In this document: positions 14,447-21,955 of the stretch, one piece after another
How positions within the stretch are numbered: position 1 is the stretch's first letter
Layout: each line of letters begins with the position of its first letter
NCBI GenBank assembly: GCA_018679315.1
Contig: JAHHLF010000264.1
Span: 1-22,936, forward strand
Source: Bacteroidia bacterium
Lineage (GTDB): Bacteria > Bacteroidota > Bacteroidia > Flavobacteriales > Flavobacteriaceae
Length of the DNA stretch: 22,936 nucleotides
Direction of reading: 5' to 3'
Program-made: the position numbers and the translations under genes
Notes under the pieces: generated by a model
Told to the model about the DNA's origin: nothing
Databases searched by the model: none
What the model saw: the letters and a program-made list of their open reading frames with translations, nothing else

Positions 14447-14454
14447 CAAAGGTA
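14447..14454 (-). promoter_or_regulatory. Putative -7 element upstream of the cyclophilin-FKBP gene
   Basis: TACCTTTG (then C) on the minus strand fits TAnnTTTG and lies 19 bases before the ATG, inside the 53-base gap after the M28 gene. The -33 motif is not clear. Confidence 0.4.
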
Positions 14455-14480
14455 GCACTATCAGTGGGATTCCCGGAACC

Positions 14481-15875
14481 TCAGCCCTTGATTTTTTTAG
14501 GGGGAATTACACCGTAGTTATCAATCAGGTATATGAGGCTTGTCATGGCAGCTGCGCCTAGTTCCAATTCGCGTTTATTGACATGCTCAAATGTATCATT
14601 CTCGGCATGGTGATGGTCGAAATATCGCTGGGAATCCGGTCGCAGTCCTGCCAATACTACTTCGCCATTTTTTAACGGACCAATATCGGCTCCACTACCT
14701 CCTTTGACAAACATATGTACGAGATAGGGCTCAAACAAAGACTGCCATCCTTTAATCTGGTTAAAATTCTCTGTATTGGCATCAATAGAAAAGCCGCGTG
14801 GTGTAAAACCGCCCGCGTCACTTTCCAGGGCAAAGACATGATTCTCATTTTTCTTTCTTGCCATTTCGGCATAAGCATTTCCTCCCCTAAGTCCATTTTC
14901 CTCATTCATAAACAGCACTACCCGCAGTGTTCGCTTGGGTTTATATCCTGTTACCTTAAGTAGCCTGAGGACATCCATACTTTGCACACAACCCGCTCCA
15001 TCGTCATGCGATCCATCGCCCAGGTCCCAGGAATCCAAATGACCCCCCACGATCATGATCTCATTAGGATAGGTACTCCCACGGATCTCTCCGATCACAT
15101 TATAAGACTGCACATCTTCCAATTGTTGGCAATTCTGCTTAAAGTAGAATTTAATAGCAGGGTTTAACTTCAATGTTGTACTTAATAATTCTGCCCCATT
15201 AGTACTAATCGCTGCTGCCGGGATGCGTTCTTCAACAGGCATTTCACCATAGCTCATTGAGCCCGTATGCGGATAGTCGTCTAATCTGAGATTCATTGAG
15301 CGTACAATAACACCTACGGCTCCGTACTTGGCTGCTTCTGCTGCCCCGGAATATCGCTGGTCTACACAACCGGAGTACGATTGAAATGTATTGATAAGCG
15401 TGGGATCCATTGGCCGGTTAAAAAACACGATCTTTCCCTCTATAGCTTCTCTCCCAAGAACCTCAAGGTCTTCAGCTCTTTTCACTTCAACAACATTTGC
15501 CTTTAATCCACCCAGTGGTGTGGCAACTGAACCTCCCAGAGCACAAATGGGCACACTATTTGTAATTCCAGGCTGACTCTCCAGGTAAGCGTATTCTGGA
15601 GTGCCGCGAACCCACTTTGGCACCATGACCGGTTGCAACCACACATTATCCAACCCAAGTGAATCCAACTGATCACGCGTATATTCTACTGCCAATTGCG
15701 CTTGCACAGAACCTGACAATCTACCACCGATCTGGTTGGATAAATGATTCAACCAATCGTAGGCTTTTCCCTGCGTCAGTGCAGCATCATAAATTGCTCT
15801 AATTTTGATTTCATCTTCGGATTGCCCGTACGAGGTGAAACAAACGGCACATATTAATATCAGGAGTATTCTCAT
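14481..15875 (-). CDS. Secreted M28 family zinc peptidase with PA domain
   Basis: A 464-residue exported aminopeptidase/carboxypeptidase-like enzyme. The signal peptide is MRILLILICAVCFTSYGQ (1-18). A protease-associated (PA) insert lies at about 105-250, with SGAAEAAKYGAVGVIVRS and RIPAAAISTNGAELL. The M28 zinc core carries GGHLDSWDLGDGSHDDGAGC (277-296; His279 and bridging Asp291), FMNEENGLRGG (322-332; Glu325 base and Glu326 ligand), ESDAGG (351-356; Asp353) and a terminal histidine ligand in FDHHHAENDTFEHV (419-432). All metal ligands are present, so it should be active; the peptide substrate is unknown, but a role in scavenging peptides outside the inner membrane is likely. Its ATG overlaps the PPK2 stop in an ATGA, so the two are translationally coupled. 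Confidence 0.93.
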   Translation of the reverse strand: MRILLILICAVCFTSYGQSEDEIKIRAIYDAALTQGKAYDWLNHLSNQIGGRLSGSVQAQLAVEYTRDQLDSLGLDNVWLQPVMVPKWVRGTPEYAYLESQPGITNSVPICALGGSVATPLGGLKANVVEVKRAEDLEVLGREAIEGKIVFFNRPMDPTLINTFQSYSGCVDQRYSGAAEAAKYGAVGVIVRSMNLRLDDYPHTGSMSYGEMPVEERIPAAAISTNGAELLSTTLKLNPAIKFYFKQNCQQLEDVQSYNVIGEIRGSTYPNEIMIVGGHLDSWDLGDGSHDDGAGCVQSMDVLRLLKVTGYKPKRTLRVVLFMNEENGLRGGNAYAEMARKKNENHVFALESDAGGFTPRGFSIDANTENFNQIKGWQSLFEPYLVHMFVKGGSGADIGPLKNGEVVLAGLRPDSQRYFDHHHAENDTFEHVNKRELELGAAAMTSLIYLIDNYGVIPPKKIKG

Positions 15876-16756
15876 TCTTTTTCGCTTTCCAGTTCTTTTT
15901 TATACAAGGGGATATTATCCTTTATTTTTTTCTCCAATTCAGGTTCCTTTATATCCGTATACATCTTTAAGGATTTCAACAGGATAGAGGCCACTAGTAC
16001 TCTGGCAGAGGGTTTGTTATCCGCAGGGATCACAAACCAGGGAGCGTGATCACATGTCGTTCGTCTTATAGCTTCCTCATAACATTCCATGTATGAATCC
16101 CAGAGCTTCCGCTCTTTCAGATCTCCCGGAGAAAACTTCCAATGCTTTTCATCCAGCCGCAACCTTCTCAAAAGTCGTTGTCGTTGTTCCTCTTTTGAAA
16201 GATGTAGATAAAATTTAAAAATCAGGGTGCCATTTTGCGCCAGATGTTTTTCAAAATTATTTATTTGTTCGAATCGTCTGTCCCAAAAATCGTGGTTTAT
16301 ATCTTCAACGGAGTGTATATGAGGTATGTGTTCATTTAAAATATACTCAGGATGTACCCGCGTGACCAGGACATTTTCATAATGAGTCCGGTTAAAAACG
16401 CCAAATATTCCTTTTGCCGGAAGCGCAATGTAATGACGCCAGAGATAATCATGTCCAAGTTCCAGATCAGTGGGAACCTTAAAGCTGTGCACTTTAACTC
16501 CATTGACATTGCAATCTTTAAATACTTCCCTGATCAAGCTGTCCTTTCCGGATGTGTCCATGCCCTGCAAACAAATGAGAACAGCATATTTGTCATGTGC
16601 ATAAAGGGTATTTTGAAAATCACCGAGATCTTCCCGGATCTTTTCCAGCCTTTTTTTGAGCCGTTTGTCGGTCTCATCAAGCATTTCATGAGTTGGCCTT
16701 GAAGCCAAGCTAATGTCGGGAGACGCCTTATATGCCTCAATATTTATGTCCTTCAT
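15872..16756 (-). CDS. Polyphosphate kinase 2 family (class III-like) nucleotide phosphotransferase
   Basis: A 294-residue cytosolic enzyme that uses polyphosphate to phosphorylate nucleoside mono- or diphosphates. Walker A is GMDTSGKDS (65-73). The second phosphate-binding motif is FNRTHYENVLVTRVHPE (121-137): the Asn in FNR, where class I enzymes have Asp, and the 'VLVxRVHPE' run point to class III, which accepts both AMP and ADP. That subclass call is an inference from motifs. The lid region holds RQRLLRRLRLDEKHWKFSPGDLKER (192-216), with basic residues for polyphosphate; KLWDSYMECYEEAIRRT and APWFVIPADNK complete the family pattern. First gene of the PPK2-M28 pair, with a partial promoter (TATCTTAC) just before its ATG, and divergent from the cysteine-patterned secreted protein. 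Confidence 0.92.
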   Translation of the reverse strand: MKDINIEAYKASPDISLASRPTHEMLDETDKRLKKRLEKIREDLGDFQNTLYAHDKYAVLICLQGMDTSGKDSLIREVFKDCNVNGVKVHSFKVPTDLELGHDYLWRHYIALPAKGIFGVFNRTHYENVLVTRVHPEYILNEHIPHIHSVEDINHDFWDRRFEQINNFEKHLAQNGTLIFKFYLHLSKEEQRQRLLRRLRLDEKHWKFSPGDLKERKLWDSYMECYEEAIRRTTCDHAPWFVIPADNKPSARVLVASILLKSLKMYTDIKEPELEKKIKDNIPLYKKELESEKE

Positions 16757-16886
16757 ATCCGGTAAGATACTTCAAAAAGCGGATGAAATGCAACCGTGCC
16801 AATCAATTTTGACCTTCTATTATGCGATTTTCAGGGCAAATGTTCCGTTGTACGAAACTTCTGTACATTTTATCGAATAAATAATG

Positions 16887-16905
16887 GCCCAGGAATACCC
16901 TGGGC
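16887..16905. repeat. Operator-like inverted repeat next to a promoter element
   Basis: GCCCAGG, AATAC, CCTGGGC: perfect 7-bp arms around a 5-base centre, ending at the base just before the TACTTTTG element. No T-run of terminator type follows and no gene ends here. It lies where a repressor or activator would bind between the -33 and -7 positions. Confidence 0.6.
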
Positions 16906-16913
16906 TACTTTTG
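16906..16913 (+). promoter_or_regulatory. Putative -7 element upstream of the cysteine-patterned secreted protein
   Basis: TACTTTTG fits TAnnTTTG and lies 33 bases before ATG 16947. It directly abuts the inverted repeat on its left. An upstream in-frame ATG at 16884 would place this promoter inside the gene, so 16947 is the better start. Confidence 0.4.
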
Positions 16914-16946
16914 AGTTACCCAAATTTACCTAATTACTATCATGCT

Positions 16947-17639
16947 ATGAGACCTACCTACACGATCCTTTTCGTCCTTTTTCTCATACCCTTTTCAGCA
17001 ATCAGCAGCAAACGTGCATGCGATTATGCAGGCTCCAATTTAGGCTATATAAAATCGCAGACACAGCAAGCTATTAAAGCGGAAGACATTAATTTTTCGA
17101 GGTATTACGCCTATAAAGCATTAAATGCCATAGAAAAATCCAAGACCCAATTTGAGGCTTGTGGATGCGACTACGCCCTGAAAAGTATAAATGAAGGCCT
17201 TGATAACTTGAAAAAAGCCACGAGAATTGGCTCATTAAAAGGTGCTAAAATCCTTTTGAAGCGTGCACTGGAAAGTACCTATGGTAGTTTGGAAGCTTTA
17301 GAAAAGCATGATGAACTTCATGTAAGCCTGTACGCTTCTGATCTATTAGCCATGAATACCAAGACGGCCATTGAAGATAAGCTTACACGAAAAATGCCGG
17401 AAGAAAAAGATCTTCATAACATGATCGATAAAGCCCTGGTGAATTTTAAGAACTCCCTGGATGACGTTGTAAAAAATGTGAACTGCCGTGAAGCCTACGA
17501 TTTTGCCTCAAAAATATATGCACACTGTTCTCAAGAGCTGCTTAGAAAAGACCTAACACCCGGAAAGAAGTACTATAATTACCGAACCAAAGAAATAACA
17601 GAAAATGCCCTTCGAAGGCTGCAAAACTGCGCAAAGTAA
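16947..17639 (+). CDS. Secreted helical protein with six patterned cysteines, function unknown
   Basis: I do not recognise this family. The 230-residue product begins with a signal peptide (1-21; hydrophobic core TILFVLFLIPFSAIS) and is otherwise almost all helix. Cysteines are at 25, 72, 74, 180, 194 and 228. Two segments of about 48 residues start and end with cysteine and share a YY-x-Y-[KR] pattern near their middle: 25-72 (YYAYK at 53-57) and 180-228 (YYNYR at 209-213). A segment starting CDYA at 74 repeats the opening CDYA at 25. This suggests degenerate helical-hairpin repeats, perhaps disulphide-linked in the periplasm. The frame extends to ATG 16884, but that start spoils the signal peptide and precedes the promoter element. 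It stands alone, diverges from PPK2 and converges on the response regulator gene. Confidence 0.75.
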   Translation: MRPTYTILFVLFLIPFSAISSKRACDYAGSNLGYIKSQTQQAIKAEDINFSRYYAYKALNAIEKSKTQFEACGCDYALKSINEGLDNLKKATRIGSLKGAKILLKRALESTYGSLEALEKHDELHVSLYASDLLAMNTKTAIEDKLTRKMPEEKDLHNMIDKALVNFKNSLDDVVKNVNCREAYDFASKIYAHCSQELLRKDLTPGKKYYNYRTKEITENALRRLQNCAK

Positions 17640-17665
17640 CTCTATGCCTACAAAGCATTCACATC

Positions 17666-18829
17666 CTATTTGCTGGCGAAGAGCTTGACATCACCTTCGG
17701 ATATCTCTGCGCCACCGAGGATAATTAAGCGCTCGACTACATTACGAAGTTCCCGAATATTACCTGTCCAATCATATCCCTTTAAAAGGCTGATGGCCTT
17801 TGAAGAAAACTTTTTCTTTGCGATGCCTTGCTCGCTTGCTATTTTAGACGCAAAATGTTCTATTAAAAGTGGAATGTCATCCCTGCGATCATTCAACGCA
17901 GGTACCTTTATGAGGATCACGGCTAACCTGTGATACAGGTCTTCACGGAATTTTCCTTCTTCTATTTCTTTAGCAAGATCTTTATTAGTTGCGGCTACAA
18001 CACGCACATCAACTTTGATATCCTTGTCTGAGCCGACACGTGAAATCTTGTTCTCTTGCAAAGCCCTCAGAACTTTTGCCTGAGCAGACAAACTCATATC
18101 TCCAATTTCGTCCAGAAATATGGTTCCTTTATTGGCTGTCTCAAACTTTCCGGCCCTGTCTTTCACTGCCGATGTAAATGCACCTTTCACATGACCAAAA
18201 AGCTCACTCTCTATTAATTCGGAAGGGATGGCCGCGCAATTCACTTCAATAAAGGGACCGCTGCTTCGTTCACTTTTTTCATGGATCCAATGCGCAACCA
18301 GCTCTTTTCCTGTACCGTTGGATCCGGTAATAAGAACACGGGCATCAGTAGGGGCTACTTTCTCGATCATGTCTTTTATGATCTGTATCTCCTTTCCTTC
18401 CCCTACCATTTCGTAGTTCTTGCTTATCTTCTTGCGGAGTGTCTTATTCTCTACGACGAGTTCCTTCTTGTCCAATGCATTACGTACAGTCGTAAGCAAC
18501 CTGTTTAGATCCGGAGGTTTGGAAATGTAATCGAAAGCACCTATCCGCATGGCATGAACTGCTGTATCGAGATCGCCATGACCAGATATCATGATAAAAG
18601 GAACTTCGGGTTTGATCTTTTTAGCCGATTGCAGCACTTCCATGCCATCCATTTTTGGCATTTTTATATCACAAAGAGCAAGGTCGTACTCATTTTTCTT
18701 GATCTGATCTAATCCTTTTGCCCCATCTTCTGCTTCCTCAACTTCGTAGGTATCACTCTCTTCGGTCAGAATTTTAACCAGCACACGCCTGATGGCCGCC
18801 TCATCTTCTATAACTAATATTTTTGCCAT
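17666..18829 (-). CDS. NtrC-like response regulator with AAA+ domain but no DNA-binding domain
   Basis: A 387-residue two-component regulator. The receiver (about 3-118) has acidic residues Asp9 and Glu10, phosphoacceptor Asp54 in LCDIKMP, and Lys104 in ISKPPD. The sigma-54 interaction AAA+ domain (about 140-370) has Walker A GSNGTGKE (169-176), ESELFGHVKGAFTSA (207-221), Walker B TIFLDEIGD (236-244), arginine-finger region REDLYHRL (295-302) and sensor II GNIRELRN (356-363). Two features are unlike classical NtrC: the sigma-54 loop GAFTGA reads GAFTSA, and the protein ends about 17 residues after the AAA+ domain, with no Fis-type helix-turn-helix. It may act on sigma-54 without binding enhancer DNA. 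Last gene of the ABC - MscS - DUF6268 unit, starting eight bases after DUF6268; no partner kinase is in view. Confidence 0.92.
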   Translation of the reverse strand: MAKILVIEDEAAIRRVLVKILTEESDTYEVEEAEDGAKGLDQIKKNEYDLALCDIKMPKMDGMEVLQSAKKIKPEVPFIMISGHGDLDTAVHAMRIGAFDYISKPPDLNRLLTTVRNALDKKELVVENKTLRKKISKNYEMVGEGKEIQIIKDMIEKVAPTDARVLITGSNGTGKELVAHWIHEKSERSSGPFIEVNCAAIPSELIESELFGHVKGAFTSAVKDRAGKFETANKGTIFLDEIGDMSLSAQAKVLRALQENKISRVGSDKDIKVDVRVVAATNKDLAKEIEEGKFREDLYHRLAVILIKVPALNDRRDDIPLLIEHFASKIASEQGIAKKKFSSKAISLLKGYDWTGNIRELRNVVERLIILGGAEISEGDVKLFASK

Positions 18830-18837
18830 GGATTTAT

Positions 18838-19710
18838 TTAAAAAATTGACATTTTTAAACCGGACCTGAAATAGAAACCAGGATCACTATTAATTTCAAA
18901 TACCTTATTTCGGTTGTCGTCCCTTAATATGCCTTTTTGAATAATCGAATGCCCGATCCAAGATTGCCAGGATACATATTTGCTGATCTTGAATTGATAT
19001 CCAATTGAACCTACCACCACAGACAAAGAAACTGCACTTGCCAATTGATCATCGGGCACGGGAATATCATCCTGAACATTTACAAAATAGCCATCCAGGA
19101 ATAAAGAGGCATCGAAAATATGATTTTCATTTAAAAAATAACGAAACTGTGACTTTGGGATCCCAAGGGTATAGGACCAATTCGGATGAAATCGCCTGTA
19201 GTAATTGACCAAAGGTAGGGGTACGGGTAAACCTGTTGCACTGTTATAGCTAAGGCCCAATACCAGCCTGAAGGGTTTATCGGCGTCTTTTCGCTCCTTC
19301 CACAAACTAGCTGTTGCATTGATCTTAAAATCATTTGGCTCTATGCCGCTTACCAAATTAGAGGCAATCCTCGGAGTAAAAATCCCAACAAATCGCCAAT
19401 TCTCGTTCCATTTGAATATATACCCCAAATTGAAATCGATGATATGCAGTCTACCTATAGAGGACCCGTCAAATGGAAGTGGATTTTCAGGTATAATTCG
19501 AATATGACTATAATCACCACCCAGAACCAGGTATTCTTCTAATCCCGTCTTTATCGGTGCATTGATCAAGACTCGATATCGTCTTGATTCTGTTTCCGTT
19601 TTACTGTCAGGAAGCGACGTATATTCAATCCGGGCCAAATCGGTACTTTGTCCCAATGTTACCAATGTGAAGCCTATAAAAAAAACCGTTAGAAATGCTA
19701 GTTTCAGAAT
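18838..19710 (-). CDS. DUF6268-like beta-rich envelope protein with non-ATG start
   Basis: A roughly 291-residue protein of the DUF6268 type, probably an outer-membrane beta-barrel: alternating hydrophobic strands throughout (LEEYLVLGGDYSHIRII, HIIDFNLGYIFKWN, WRFVGIFTPRIASNL, FRLVLGLSYNSATG, LSVVVGSIGYQFKISKYVSWQSWIG) and a terminal aromatic strand GFYFRSGLKMSIF, a usual barrel ending. The first conventional start (TTG 19665) would leave only TLGQS of a signal peptide; reading on in the same frame gives ILKLAFLTVFFIGFTLVTLGQ, a full signal sequence, with no ATG, GTG or TTG before the stop at 19723-19725. Translation must therefore begin at ATT 19710 or CTG 19707, or a base is wrong. The stop just upstream is that of mscS, in the same frame. 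Function unknown. Confidence 0.75.
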   Translation of the reverse strand: MLKLAFLTVFFIGFTLVTLGQSTDLARIEYTSLPDSKTETESRRYRVLINAPIKTGLEEYLVLGGDYSHIRIIPENPLPFDGSSIGRLHIIDFNLGYIFKWNENWRFVGIFTPRIASNLVSGIEPNDFKINATASLWKERKDADKPFRLVLGLSYNSATGLPVPLPLVNYYRRFHPNWSYTLGIPKSQFRYFLNENHIFDASLFLDGYFVNVQDDIPVPDDQLASAVSLSVVVGSIGYQFKISKYVSWQSWIGHSIIQKGILRDDNRNKVFEINSDPGFYFRSGLKMSIF

Positions 19711-19722
19711 GGGTGTATTAGG

Positions 19723-20583
19723 TTAATTTTCAGTTTTAGGTTGGCTAATAATATGAATATCTCTTTGAGGGAAGGGAATTTTAATTTTGTGTTCTCTAAA
19801 AAGTGAATCTATATTAAATCTGATTGCGCTTTTAATTGAATTTGTTCTAAAGCTATCGGCAACATAAAATCTAATCGAGAAAGCAAGAGAAGAATCGGCA
19901 AAGTCTTCGAACCATACAAAAGGGTCAGGGGATTGAAGCACGCCCTCTACTCCATCAAGACTTTTAACAAGTAATTTACTTACCAGATCAACATCACTAC
20001 CATAAGCAACCCCAACTCGAACTGCTTCAATAGTAATTAGACGATTTTGGGTATAATTATATACCGTATCCTTTATAAACTTATGGTTAGGTATTATGAT
20101 CACTTTATCATCAGGGGTCACTGCTCTTGTAGTACGTAGTTTGATCTCCTGGACCCGACCTACCCGACTATCAACTTCTATAATATCCCCAACCCGCAAT
20201 GTTTTGTCGACTATAACATAAATACCGCCGATCAGGTCCTGGAACAGATCCTGGAGGGCCAGGCCCAAACCCACGAAGAGGGCAGCCGAGGCAGTAATTA
20301 GAAGTGTGATGTCTACTCCTACTGCGCTCAGTGTTAGGAGGACAACGACCACATAGATCGCATATTTGATAAACTGGAAGATGCTGACAAATTTCAACTT
20401 GTCTTCACTGGCCATCTTGCGGGTCACTACTCTTCTGAAAAATCTAAGAAGGATATTGGTAGCCATTAAGGCCACAAGTAACATCAGAATAATTCCCAGA
20501 GTCAGATGGATGCCCTTCTCACCTTCTCCTATATGAATGCCCCAATTAAGTATTTCCTTAGCTTTTTGAAGGAATTCGTTCAT
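19723..20583 (-). CDS. MscS-family mechanosensitive ion channel
   Basis: A 286-residue small-conductance mechanosensitive channel that opens under membrane tension to release solutes on hypo-osmotic shock; it should form a heptamer in the inner membrane. Three hydrophobic segments lie at about 26-47, 69-88 and 92-120. The third is the pore-lining TM3 with Ala/Gly packing, ASAALFVGLGLALQDLFQDLIGG, followed by the beta domain GDIIEVDSRVGRVQEIKLRTT (132-152) and DDKVIIIPNHKF (158-169), both strong MscS marks. The alpha-beta C-terminal part runs to the end. Length is the normal short form. It follows the ABC permease by 37 bases and precedes DUF6268 by 12, in a likely envelope-homeostasis operon. 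Confidence 0.94.
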   Translation of the reverse strand: MNEFLQKAKEILNWGIHIGEGEKGIHLTLGIILMLLVALMATNILLRFFRRVVTRKMASEDKLKFVSIFQFIKYAIYVVVVLLTLSAVGVDITLLITASAALFVGLGLALQDLFQDLIGGIYVIVDKTLRVGDIIEVDSRVGRVQEIKLRTTRAVTPDDKVIIIPNHKFIKDTVYNYTQNRLITIEAVRVGVAYGSDVDLVSKLLVKSLDGVEGVLQSPDPFVWFEDFADSSLAFSIRFYVADSFRTNSIKSAIRFNIDSLFREHKIKIPFPQRDIHIISQPKTEN

Positions 20584-20620
20584 AACGCTTTTGGAATTTC
20601 GAAATTAAAGTACACAATTT

Positions 20621-21955
20621 CTAATATTTGAGCCACTTCCAAAGCTCTTTATATGTTGGTTTTTTTCCATACATCAAAATACCTACCCGGTATATTTTAG
20701 CCGCCAGCCACACAATCCCTACAAAAGTAATGATCAACAGCCCTATCGAAGCGATCAATTGCCAAACGGGTACGCCTCCAGCCCCTATACCTGAAGGTAG
20801 GCGCATCAGCATTACAATTGGAGAAGTCAATGGAAAAAGAGAAAACCCAACCGCTATAGGACCATGAGGGTTACCAAAGACTGAGAAGAAACCTACGTAA
20901 ATTGCCAGCATCAAAGGAAGGATGATCGGAAATATGAATTGCTGTGTGTCTGTCTCGTTGTCTACCGCTGCACCAATGGCCGCATATATAGAACTATAGA
21001 TCAAGTAGCCTAGAATAAAATAAACAACAAAGAAGAGGATCAACATGAGCCAGGGAAAACGGTACAACTCTTCCGCGTACAATTGTAAAGTGTCTGCAGC
21101 TGCAGGTACTTCACCTCCAGGGAGGCCAACCGGCATACCTGAGGCGCCTTGATTTAAAGCTGCCACATCTATTCCAAAAAGTAACATGACTAGTACCAAA
21201 AGGATAGCTGCCGATATGATCCAGATTATAAACTGAGTGATCCCGGCCAGGGAAGTGCCAATGATCTTGCCCAGCATAAGTTGAAAAGGACGCACCGAAG
21301 AAATGATCACTTCAATGATCCGACTCGTCTTCTCTTCGATCACACTGCGCATTACAAAACCTCCATAAATAATGATGAACATCATGATCAAATAACCAAA
21401 ACCACCACCGATCAATGCTTTTATTTCGTTGATACCCTTAAGGTTTTGATCCCCATCGAAGGTCGCTGTCTGCATGTCGAAACGATCATCTATTTCCGCA
21501 AAATCTTCAGCAGAAATTCCTATGGTAGTTAACTTATATTGTTGTAAGCGGTATTGGAAAATATCTTCAAGATTATCTACAACAGCCGCCAGCGGTGCAT
21601 CTTCTGTATATAAAACAGTCTTCATCAAGGTTCTTTCCACATTATCTGCTTTTGGGATATACAGCAAGCCATAAAATCCCATACTTCGGGTAGAATCCTT
21701 TGCCGCTTCCAAAGAAATATCTTCGAAATGGAGATAGGAATAACTATCGGTCGGATTAAAATCGGTACTAAAATAAGGGCCTTCATTAAGAAGCCCTATG
21801 ATCCGTTTTTCACTGTCATTGACCTTTGTTAAAAATGCGATTAAAACGATCATCCCTACTAATAGAACCGGACTCAGGATCGTCATGATCACAAAGGATT
21901 TATTCCGGACCTTGGCCAGGTATTCTCTGCGAATGATCAAACTCAATTTAGACAT
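20621..21955 (-). CDS. ABC-2 type exporter permease (NatB/YhaP-like)
   Basis: A 444-residue permease, the membrane partner of the ATPase just upstream. After a cytosolic start (MSKLSLIIRREYLAKVRNKS) comes one helix (about 24-46, IMTILSPVLLVGMIVLIAFL), a large outside loop of about 130 residues (with SYSYLHFEDISLEAAKDSTR), then five hydrophobic segments in the second half, including FGYLIMMFIIIYGGFVMRSV followed by the typical coupling stretch IEEKTSRIIEVIISSVRPFQLMLGKI and the AIGAAVDNETDTQQ motif before the last helices. This matches NatB/YhaP permeases, which export sodium or hydrophobic compounds; the substrate is not visible. ATG 21955 overlaps the ATPase stop by eight bases and fits the family start better than the upstream in-frame start at 22018. 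Confidence 0.92.
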   Translation of the reverse strand: MSKLSLIIRREYLAKVRNKSFVIMTILSPVLLVGMIVLIAFLTKVNDSEKRIIGLLNEGPYFSTDFNPTDSYSYLHFEDISLEAAKDSTRSMGFYGLLYIPKADNVERTLMKTVLYTEDAPLAAVVDNLEDIFQYRLQQYKLTTIGISAEDFAEIDDRFDMQTATFDGDQNLKGINEIKALIGGGFGYLIMMFIIIYGGFVMRSVIEEKTSRIIEVIISSVRPFQLMLGKIIGTSLAGITQFIIWIISAAILLVLVMLLFGIDVAALNQGASGMPVGLPGGEVPAAADTLQLYAEELYRFPWLMLILFFVVYFILGYLIYSSIYAAIGAAVDNETDTQQFIFPIILPLMLAIYVGFFSVFGNPHGPIAVGFSLFPLTSPIVMLMRLPSGIGAGGVPVWQLIASIGLLIITFVGIVWLAAKIYRVGILMYGKKPTYKELWKWLKY

